Assembly (NCBI GenBank): GCA_029262915.1
Contig: JAJCYN010000272.1
Span: 1 to 5,123 of the forward strand
From: Flavobacteriales bacterium
Lineage (GTDB): Bacteria > Bacteroidota > Bacteroidia > Flavobacteriales_E > Vicingaceae
Length of the DNA stretch: 5,123 nt
Reading direction: 5' to 3'
This document shows positions 1 through 5,123 of the stretch, piece after piece (position 1 is the stretch's first letter; each line of letters opens with the position of its first letter). The notes under the pieces are model-generated. The model saw nothing but the letters and a program-made list of their open reading frames with translations, made no database searches and was not told the DNA's origin. The position numbers were made by a program, and so were the translations under genes.

Positions 1-414
1 CTTCTTGATAATATTTTCAATTACACCATTCTCATCTATGATAAATGTGGTTCGATGAATTCCATCGTAGGTTTTTCCCATAAATTTTTTCTCCCCCCAA
101 ACACCATATTTGTTCAATACATCTCTATTTGTATCAGCTAACAAATTGAACGGTAATTTATGTTTGGCAATAAACTTTTGGTGTTTTGCTTCATCATCTG
201 CACTTACTCCAATTACTTCAAATCCATCATTTTTCAAACTTTCGTAATGATCTCTTAAATCGCAAGATTGCACTGTACAACCAGGTGTTAAATCTTTTGG
301 ATAAAAATAAAGAATTACTTTTTTTCCTTGGTAATCGGCAATTTTATGAATTTTACCATTTTGGTCTTTTATATCAAATTCAGGAGCTTTATCTCCTACT
401 TTAAGGTGAAACAT
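1..414 (-). CDS. bcp: Thioredoxin-dependent peroxiredoxin, Bcp/PrxQ type (3' end cut by window edge)
   Basis: Reading the minus strand from the ATG at 414-412 gives 138 codons with no stop before the left edge. The protein is therefore missing its C-terminus, probably 10-15 residues if it has the usual family length of about 150. It has the thioredoxin-fold AhpC/TSA layout. Residues 7-13 (GDKAPEF) open the domain. The active-site loop is TPGCTVQSCDLRD, with peroxidatic Cys46 and resolving Cys51 five residues apart, which is the spacing of atypical 2-Cys Bcp/PrxQ enzymes. KYGVWGEK (102-109) and RTTFIIDENG (121-130) are further family signatures. The family reduces hydrogen peroxide and organic hydroperoxides in the cytoplasm with electrons from thioredoxin. 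No signal peptide is seen, so a cytoplasmic location is inferred. The gene follows lgt after 87 bp, which contains a possible promoter and a palindrome, so it may be transcribed separately. Function is confident; the physiological substrate is not known. Confidence 0.95.
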   Translation of the reverse strand, partial: MFHLKVGDKAPEFDIKDQNGKIHKIADYQGKKVILYFYPKDLTPGCTVQSCDLRDHYESLKNDGFEVIGVSADDEAKHQKFIAKHKLPFNLLADTNRDVLNKYGVWGEKKFMGKTYDGIHRTTFIIDENGVIENIIKK

Positions 415-501
415 AATTTAGAGTACTTAAGTACATACAAAATACCCAATTCTTATCTGATTTTACAATCAAAATAGCTGATACTTATTAACAGAAAAAA
501 A
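415..501 (-). promoter_or_regulatory. lgt-bcp intergenic region with weak candidate bcp promoter
   Basis: This is the longest non-coding gap in the window. Read on the minus strand it contains TATTTTG (444-438), one base short of the Bacteroidota -7 consensus TAnnTTTG. An ATTG (469-466) lies 21 bases upstream of it and could act as the -33 element. The distance from this -7-like element to the bcp ATG is 23 bases, which would leave a short leader of normal size. A second TATTTTG lies at 476-470. The spacing is plausible but the match is imperfect and such words are common in AT-rich DNA, so this is a candidate only. No Shine-Dalgarno sequence is present before bcp, as expected in this phylum. 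Confidence 0.3.
423..434. repeat. 12-bp perfect palindrome upstream of bcp
   Basis: GTACTTAAGTAC is a perfect inverted repeat with no spacer. It ends 8 bp before the bcp ATG and starts 3 bp after the candidate -7 element, so it would cover the transcription start. That position suits an operator for a dimeric repressor, but no regulator is identifiable here and a chance palindrome in AT-rich DNA is possible. Confidence 0.4.
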
Positions 502-1662
502 TTAAATGGATTTCTTTTGGACTAGTCTTTTGAAATACCAAATACCTAGTACACCGGATAAGAATAATGAAACAGCTATTATCTCTGCTTGAGTAGCTTT
601 TAATCCAAAGATGTAATAATCAGGGTTAATTCTAATTTTCTCGATAAAGAAACGCTCTATTCCATTAAAAATTAAATAGGCAGAAAATATTATTCCCGGT
701 GTATTTATTTTTTTACGGATAGACCATAAAATTCCAAAAATGATAAATGCCATAACTGTTTCATAAAAAGGCGTTGGCCAAGCATTTCCTTCATACATTA
801 AACCACCACTTTGTATTGGTCTTCCGGGTGCTCCTAAATCTACTCCATTAATATTTCCAAAATAATCGAAAGACCACATCCAGTCTGGTAAAAAACTAAT
901 TATTTCTGGCATTTCGGCATAATTCGGCATTCCCCAATCACCATCTCCGGCCAATTGGCAACCTATTCTACCTACACCATAAGCCAGCATCAAGCCCGGA
1001 GCAACTGAGTCAAAAACATGTATCAAATTTAACTTCTTTTTATAAGCGTAATAAGCTACTGCTCCTCCACCAATAATTAATCCGCCATAAATACTTAATC
1101 CGGAAGCAGAAAAGATAACTCCAAAAGGGTCCGCCATTAAACGATCTATATTTTCTACTGAATCAAATATTTTTGCTCCAAATATTCCACCAATGGCGGC
1201 AATAAAAGTCATTGTACCCACATGCTGGTAAGGCCTAACATTCTCTTCTACTTCTTTTGGTTCTGGTAAACGCTGTTTTTCTGCTTCTCTATATTTAAGG
1301 TAAGTCAACAATGCTGCTCCTACAATACCCCCAATAATATTACCTTCTAATGACAATATGAATCCCGGTAAATCTTTTATTACTTCGCTATAATTTAAAA
1401 TTATTTCGAGTAATTTAAAGCCTAATACAAAACCAAAAATTCCATTTCCAACTAATTCGTTAACACTTGCTTTTTCTCCTTTAATCACTTTAATTGTAGC
1501 AGCAGCAAGTAATCCATCTTTTTCTTTTCTCTTCATTTCGAGAACAAAGCAATAATTGGCAGCGATGAATGCCATTGCCACCATAAATCCAAACATAGGC
1601 AATGGAAAAGAGAATGAAAATCCGAATAAATAACTGGTTAAATCTGATAAATATGGAAACAT
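502..1662 (-). CDS. lgt: Prolipoprotein diacylglyceryl transferase, long form (386 aa)
   Basis: Lgt is an inner-membrane enzyme that transfers diacylglycerol from phosphatidylglycerol to the lipobox cysteine of prolipoproteins. Family signatures run in order: GGIFGAKIFD (158-167), SGLSIYGGL (187-195), the core GRIGCQLAGDGDWG (231-244) with the conserved Arg232, PTPFYE (296-301), and NGIERFFIEKIR (334-345) with Arg338 matching the essential E. coli Arg239. About nine hydrophobic segments are visible, the first at 19-41 and the last near 358-376. The protein is about 100 residues longer than the usual 260-290. The excess lies at about 43-148 and resembles residues 159-210, suggesting a repeated transmembrane hairpin. 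The E. coli His103 position is Tyr192, and the Asn of the GRxGN motif is Cys235. ATG at 1662-1660 is preceded by an in-frame stop, so the start is well fixed. It lies 33 bp after mtaB and is probably co-transcribed. It may be the cell's Lgt or a diverged paralogue. Confidence 0.88.
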   Translation of the reverse strand: MFPYLSDLTSYLFGFSFSFPLPMFGFMVAMAFIAANYCFVLEMKRKEKDGLLAAATIKVIKGEKASVNELVGNGIFGFVLGFKLLEIILNYSEVIKDLPGFILSLEGNIIGGIVGAALLTYLKYREAEKQRLPEPKEVEENVRPYQHVGTMTFIAAIGGIFGAKIFDSVENIDRLMADPFGVIFSASGLSIYGGLIIGGGAVAYYAYKKKLNLIHVFDSVAPGLMLAYGVGRIGCQLAGDGDWGMPNYAEMPEIISFLPDWMWSFDYFGNINGVDLGAPGRPIQSGGLMYEGNAWPTPFYETVMAFIIFGILWSIRKKINTPGIIFSAYLIFNGIERFFIEKIRINPDYYIFGLKATQAEIIAVSLFLSGVLGIWYFKRLVQKKSI

Positions 1663-1695
1663 TTACAAATGATTATTGTCTATAATATACATTGA

Positions 1696-3012
1696 TTAAT
1701 TAGCTGGTATTGTTTGTTCTAAATTTACTTTTACCGTCCCATCTAAATCAATATCGGCTAAATTAATTGTTTTAATTTGATTTTCTAATTCTTTCTCGTA
1801 GGGTACTTTCACTTTTATGTAATTATCTGTAAAACCATTTAAAAAATCATCACGCTGCTCCGACTCAAAAAGAACATTATAAGTTTTTCCTAAATGCTGT
1901 TCATAAAAGAAACGCTTTTTTTTATCTGAAAGAATGTGCAGCATTTTACTTCTTCTACTTCTTTCTTGTTTCGAAACAACACCTTCCATTTTTATAGCTG
2001 TTGTGTTTTGTCTTTCTGAATAAGTAAATACGTGTAAATAAGACACGTCCAATTCATTGATAAAATTATAAGTCTCTAAAAAATCTTCTTCTGTTTCTCC
2101 AGGAAAACCAACTATAACATCAACACCAATACAAGCATAAGGCATTAATTCCTTAATTCTTTTTACCCTCTCTACGTACAAATTATTCTTATACTTCCTT
2201 CTCATTACATTCAAGATTTTATCTGAACCTGATTGCAGTGGAATATGAAAATGCGGCATGAACTTGACTGACTTTGAAACAAACTCTATTATTTGATTGG
2301 TTAAAAGATTCGGCTCAATGGATGAAATTCGAAACCTTTCGATTCCCTCTATTTTATCAAGTTCTTTAATTAGCTGGAAAAAATTCTCTTCATCTCCCTG
2401 TCCAAAATCACCAATATTTACTCCTGTAAGAATAACTTCTTTAGCAGCAGTTTTAGCTACTTCTTTGGCTACTTTAACTGTTTCCTTAATGGAATGGTTT
2501 CTGCTCTTTCCTCTTGCTAACGGAATGGTACAAAATGTACAAAAATAATCACAGCCATCTTGGATCTTTAAAAATGATCGAGTTCTATCTCCTTTGGAAT
2601 AGGATGGTATAAACTCATTTACTTCCTTAATTTTTGAAGCGATTACTTCAGTAATTTCTTTCTTCTCTATATTTTGAAAATGTTCAACGATTTTAAATTT
2701 TTCTGAAGCACCTAATACCATATCTACACCATAAATCTGAGCAATTTCATCTGGTTTTAACTGAGCATAACATCCAATAATAACAACAAAAGCATTGGGA
2801 TTTACTTTTAATGCTTTTTTAACCAACTGTTTGCATTTTTTATCCGCATTTTCGGTAACCGAACAAGTATTAATTACATAAACATCAGGGGTTTCACTAA
2901 AATCAACGCGGGCAAAACCCTCTTCTTGAAACATTCTTGCAATAGAAGATGTTTCAGAAAAATTAAGCTTACAACCCAACGTATATAACGCTACTTTTTT
3001 ATTCGAATTCAT
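1696..3012 (-). CDS. mtaB: tRNA (t6A37-C2) methylthiotransferase, radical SAM
   Basis: MtaB converts t6A at position 37 of ANN-decoding tRNAs, notably tRNA-Lys(UUU), to ms2t6A, using two [4Fe-4S] clusters and S-adenosylmethionine in the cytoplasm. All three domains are present at the usual length of about 440 residues. The N-terminal UPF0004 domain carries the auxiliary-cluster cysteines Cys14 (TLGCKLN), Cys50 (INTCSVT) and Cys81 (IGCYAQ). The radical SAM domain has the CxxxCxxC motif at Cys154, Cys158 and Cys161 (GCDYFCTFC), followed by LARGKSR, the IPLQSGSD segment (257-264), the MRRKY motif and the VGFPGETEEDF segment (301-311). A TRAM domain for RNA binding occupies roughly 373-435. TLGCKLN and the LARGKSR context favour MtaB over the i6A enzyme MiaB and over the ribosomal S12 enzyme RimO. 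The ATG at 3012-3010 lies 42 bp after the lipoprotein gene, and a Bacteroidota -7-like element sits just before it. Nothing is missing or disrupted. Confidence 0.94.
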   Translation of the reverse strand: MNSNKKVALYTLGCKLNFSETSSIARMFQEEGFARVDFSETPDVYVINTCSVTENADKKCKQLVKKALKVNPNAFVVIIGCYAQLKPDEIAQIYGVDMVLGASEKFKIVEHFQNIEKKEITEVIASKIKEVNEFIPSYSKGDRTRSFLKIQDGCDYFCTFCTIPLARGKSRNHSIKETVKVAKEVAKTAAKEVILTGVNIGDFGQGDEENFFQLIKELDKIEGIERFRISSIEPNLLTNQIIEFVSKSVKFMPHFHIPLQSGSDKILNVMRRKYKNNLYVERVKRIKELMPYACIGVDVIVGFPGETEEDFLETYNFINELDVSYLHVFTYSERQNTTAIKMEGVVSKQERSRRSKMLHILSDKKKRFFYEQHLGKTYNVLFESEQRDDFLNGFTDNYIKVKVPYEKELENQIKTINLADIDLDGTVKVNLEQTIPAN

Positions 3013-3019
3013 AAGTCCG

Positions 3020-3027
3020 CAAAGATA
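3020..3027 (-). promoter_or_regulatory. Candidate -7 promoter element upstream of mtaB
   Basis: On the minus strand this reads TATCTTTG, an exact match to the Bacteroidota primary sigma factor -7 consensus TAnnTTTG. Only 7 bases separate it from the mtaB ATG, so the transcript would start within a few bases of the start codon and be nearly leaderless. No good TTG-type -33 element is seen about 20 bases upstream, which weakens the call. Confidence 0.35.
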
Positions 3028-3054
3028 ATACGAATGTTGAATTTGATAGCAGAT

Positions 3055-3492
3055 TTATTTAACAAAAACAATTTCAGCTTTATTAATTTTTAAATCCGGT
3101 TTATTGTTCCTAACAAAAGTAGTTTTGATAGCATATTCTCCGGCCATATCAGCTATAATATTTCCTTGAAGCTTTCCATAAAATTTCCAATGGGTTATTC
3201 CGTCTATGGTTACTTTAGATTCTTTTTGATTATTCTGAGTAAGTAATGGATCTGTTCCTCCTTTAAATAATATCTTTTCATCATAATAAAACTCACACTC
3301 ATATACAAATAATGGTTTTTCCTTATATTCAATATCTATATCGGTATAAAGGTTTATAACATCCCCTTTTTGCAATTTAAACCCAATTTCTTCAGAATTA
3401 TTTTTGAGTAAATCTATCCTTCCTATTTCCTTTTCGCAAGAAATTAGAACGATTGAAAGTAAGAAAAGGATTAAAAGAAATTTATTTCTCAA
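3055..3492 (-). CDS. Small lipoprotein of unknown function, TTG start
   Basis: The 145-residue product begins with a clear type II signal peptide: basic Arg2 and Lys4, a hydrophobic stretch (5-18) and a lipobox L-I-S-C with the lipidated cysteine at Cys19. It would be exported, lipidated by Lgt and anchored in the envelope. The residues after the cysteine are Glu-Lys-Glu, partly like the acidic surface-export signal known for Bacteroidota lipoproteins, so surface exposure is possible. The mature part of about 127 residues alternates short hydrophobic and polar stretches, as in a small beta-sandwich, but I recognise no family. The start codon is TTG (3492-3490): no ATG or GTG lies between it and the upstream in-frame stop (3507-3505), and the only internal Met is far downstream. 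The gene lies 30 bp after the hydrolase and 42 bp before mtaB, suggesting co-transcription with the hydrolase. Lipoprotein status is confident; function is unknown. Confidence 0.85.
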   Translation of the reverse strand: MRNKFLLILFLLSIVLISCEKEIGRIDLLKNNSEEIGFKLQKGDVINLYTDIDIEYKEKPLFVYECEFYYDEKILFKGGTDPLLTQNNQKESKVTIDGITHWKFYGKLQGNIIADMAGEYAIKTTFVRNNKPDLKINKAEIVFVK

Positions 3493-3522
3493 AATGACTA
3501 ATATTTAATGATACTTTCTGTT

Positions 3523-4464
3523 TTATGGAATCAACTCAATAAAATCAACCACAACACTATTTAATAGAGCTACATTTTCTAATGTTGGATTAGCGTAGGT
3601 TTCCATGTTCTTCTCTCTATTTTCAGGAGCTTCTTTAAAAATATGGTTCATACCCTCTATTATTACCAGTTTTGATTTTGAACTAGCTTTATGTAATTTT
3701 TCAGCATTCTCTATTTTAACCTGTAAATCGGTTGTACCATTAACTATAAGAACAGGTATTGTTAGTTTGGCTATTTCCACAGCAGGATTGTATTTTAGCC
3801 ATGAAATAAAATACGGTTGTATCGAAGGTCTAAATAAAGATAACAATTCAATGCTCACCTCTTCTACTTCTTTTCCTTGCTTCAATTCTTGAAAAATAGC
3901 AGCCATTTCTGTTTTTATAGAATCCGGTTGAGTCTCCATTTGTTTAGTGATAATGGAGTCTATTGGAAAACCTACTCCAGCCATAGAGATATATCCAACT
4001 ACATCTAATTCTTGACATGCCACCATACCTACCAAAGAGCCTTCACTATGGCCAGCAATTATTAATCTTTTAAACCTAACATCATTTAAAATCAAAAATC
4101 CCCAATCAATTACATCATTAATATATGTATCAAAACGTAAATCTGCTTCTTTTCCCATTGCAGTTAAACTTTTCCCTACTCCTCTTTTATCTATTCTTAA
4201 AGAAGAAAATCCTTGATTGGCCAAACCCTCTGCAAAATATTTTAAAGAATTATTTTCTCCGGTAATGGTTGAATTTCCATCTCTATTTGTTGGTCCCGAT
4301 CCAGGAATAATAAGTACAACTGTTGATTTATGATTTTCCGGAATTAACAGGGTACCAAATAAATCTGCAGGTTTTGATTTCAATGTTAATTCTTCTTCCT
4401 TATTTGTTTGAGAAAACAACAAATAACTACTTAGTAAAAAGAAAATAAATACTGTTTGTTTCAT
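3523..4464 (-). CDS. Secreted alpha/beta-hydrolase (esterase-like)
   Basis: This is a 313-residue serine hydrolase exported by a type I signal peptide, with probable cleavage after Gln19 (LLFSQ|TNK), an ending common in flavobacterial exported proteins. The alpha/beta-hydrolase fold shows its landmarks in order: PGSGPTNRDGN (54-64), which provides the oxyanion-hole loop and marks a COG1073-like subfamily; RIDKRGVGKS (90-99); the nucleophile elbow GHSEGS with Ser140; a cap-like helical insert at about 165-225; the acid residue Asp246 in VNGTTDLQV; and the catalytic His274 in GMNHIFK. The triad is complete, so the enzyme should be active, most likely on an ester in the periplasm or outside the cell. 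The substrate cannot be read from sequence, and peptidase or thioesterase activity is not excluded. ATG at 4464-4462 fits the signal peptide. It lies 20 bp after the sugar transferase and 30 bp before the lipoprotein, so envelope-related work, for example glycan deacylation, is a possible but unproven role. Confidence 0.9.
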   Translation of the reverse strand: MKQTVFIFFLLSSYLLFSQTNKEEELTLKSKPADLFGTLLIPENHKSTVVLIIPGSGPTNRDGNSTITGENNSLKYFAEGLANQGFSSLRIDKRGVGKSLTAMGKEADLRFDTYINDVIDWGFLILNDVRFKRLIIAGHSEGSLVGMVACQELDVVGYISMAGVGFPIDSIITKQMETQPDSIKTEMAAIFQELKQGKEVEEVSIELLSLFRPSIQPYFISWLKYNPAVEIAKLTIPVLIVNGTTDLQVKIENAEKLHKASSKSKLVIIEGMNHIFKEAPENREKNMETYANPTLENVALLNSVVVDFIELIP

Positions 4465-4484
4465 AAGGTAAAAATAGCAATAAT

Positions 4485-5123
4485 CTACTTCCCCGCACCC
4501 CTCATCACAATAAGAATAGTATAAATTAGAATTTTAAAATCTACCAATAAAGACATATTTTCAATGTAGATAATATCAAATTTCAATCGTTCTATCATTT
4601 GATCTACATTTTCGGCATAACCATACTTTACTTGCCCCCAAGAAGTAATACCAGGTCTCACTTTAAGTAAATGATTGTAATGAGGTGCCGTTTTAATAAT
4701 CTGATCAATAAAAAATTGTCGTTCAGGTCTTGGTCCTACCAGACTCATATCTCCAATCAACACATTGTAAAATTGAGGCATTTCATCCAAGCGTACTTTT
4801 CTCATGAATCTACCAAATCCTGTTATCCTATTATCTTCTTCGCTAGATAATGCTGGACCATCTTTTTCTGCATCAATACGCATCGACCGGTATTTAAAAA
4901 TTGTAAAAGGCTTACCATGAATTCCTATTCTCTGTTGAGAAAAAATTGGAGATCCTTTTGATGTTGCCAGGACAATAATGGCAGTTATGATATAAAATGG
5001 TAAAAACATAATTAAAACAACTACAGAGGTTACAACATCTATTATCCGTTTTACAGATTGCTGCCAAACAGGCATAATATCTTTTGTAATTACAATAAGT
5101 GGAGTACCAAAAATAGAACTCAT
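4485..5123 (-). CDS. Polyprenyl-phosphate sugar-1-phosphate transferase (5' end cut by window edge)
   Basis: The visible 212 residues are the catalytic half of a bacterial sugar transferase (PF02397, WcaJ/exopolysaccharide initiating type). Such enzymes move a sugar-1-phosphate from a nucleotide sugar to undecaprenyl phosphate at the inner membrane, starting capsule, exopolysaccharide or O-antigen repeat units. Motifs are KRIIDV (25-30) leading into a hydrophobic membrane segment (about 31-53), the QQRIGIHGKPFTIFKYRSM stretch (63-81), the Asp-Glu dyad at 113-114 in RLDEMPQ, SLVGPRPE (127-134) and PGITSWGQV (158-166 region). The Met at 5123-5121 coincides with the last base of the window. The residues after it (FGTPLIVI, then MPVWQQ) match the linker that joins the N-terminal membrane and nucleotide-binding-like half to the catalytic domain in long members of the family. 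The true start is therefore probably upstream, with about 200-250 residues missing, although a short form starting here cannot be excluded. It heads the run of closely spaced genes. The sugar is unknown. Confidence 0.93.
   Translation of the reverse strand: MSSIFGTPLIVITKDIMPVWQQSVKRIIDVVTSVVVLIMFLPFYIITAIIVLATSKGSPIFSQQRIGIHGKPFTIFKYRSMRIDAEKDGPALSSEEDNRITGFGRFMRKVRLDEMPQFYNVLIGDMSLVGPRPERQFFIDQIIKTAPHYNHLLKVRPGITSWGQVKYGYAENVDQMIERLKFDIIYIENMSLLVDFKILIYTILIVMRGAGK

Noticed and set aside
186..404. Plus-strand open frame of 72 codons rich in Leu and His
   Set aside because: It lies opposite the bcp gene, whose conserved active site is on the minus strand; the translation has low-complexity composition and no recognisable domain.
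458..471. Small hairpin TGATT-TTAC-AATCA between lgt and bcp as an lgt terminator
   Set aside because: The stem is only 5 bp and AT-rich with no following T-run on the minus strand; the T-run right after the lgt stop has no convincing stem before it.
2297..2548. Plus-strand open frame of 83 codons
   Set aside because: It is fully inside mtaB on the opposite strand, overlapping the conserved radical SAM region.
3605..3892. Plus-strand open frame of 95 codons
   Set aside because: It is antisense to the hydrolase, across its catalytic His and Asp region, and shows no family signature.
4469..4476. TATTTTTA before the hydrolase start as a -7 promoter element
   Set aside because: It lacks the final G of TAnnTTTG and ends only 4 bases before the ATG, with no -33 element; the 20 bp gap fits co-transcription better.
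5121..5123. ATG at the right edge as the true start of the sugar transferase
   Set aside because: The following residues match the inter-domain linker of long family members and the frame is open to the window edge, so it is more likely an internal Met.

Overview
The window is AT-rich, tightly packed and reads entirely on the minus strand. The long gaps-free layout, absence of Shine-Dalgarno sequences, signal peptides ending in FSQ, a lipobox followed by acidic residues, and the protein signatures (GRIGCQLAGDGDWG in Lgt, PGITSWGQV in the sugar transferase) all point to a member of the Bacteroidota, most likely Flavobacteriia. No mobile element, CRISPR array, tRNA or rRNA is visible.

In the direction of transcription (high to low coordinates) the genes are: (1) the C-terminal part of a polyprenyl-phosphate sugar-1-phosphate transferase that runs off the right edge (4485-5123); (2) a secreted alpha/beta-hydrolase (3523-4464); (3) a small lipoprotein of unknown function that needs a TTG start (3055-3492); (4) mtaB, a radical-SAM tRNA methylthiotransferase (1696-3012); (5) a long form of prolipoprotein diacylglyceryl transferase, lgt (502-1662); (6) a bcp/prxQ-type peroxiredoxin cut by the left edge (1-414). 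Gaps between the first five genes are only 20-42 bp, so they could be one transcript. The 87 bp gap before bcp is the only one with room for an ordinary promoter.

The first three genes share an envelope theme: surface glycan synthesis, a secreted hydrolase and a lipoprotein. Lgt performs the lipidation step that the lipoprotein would need. MtaB and Bcp are housekeeping functions (tRNA modification, peroxide removal) that happen to be neighbours. I see no new defence or mobile system here. The most notable signal is in Lgt: about 100 extra residues that look like a duplicated copy of its own transmembrane hairpin, combined with substitutions at positions that are catalytically important in the E. 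coli enzyme. Smaller points are a perfect Bacteroidota -7 promoter motif almost touching the mtaB start, a 12-bp palindrome just before bcp, and a nine-codon reading frame ending exactly where lgt begins.
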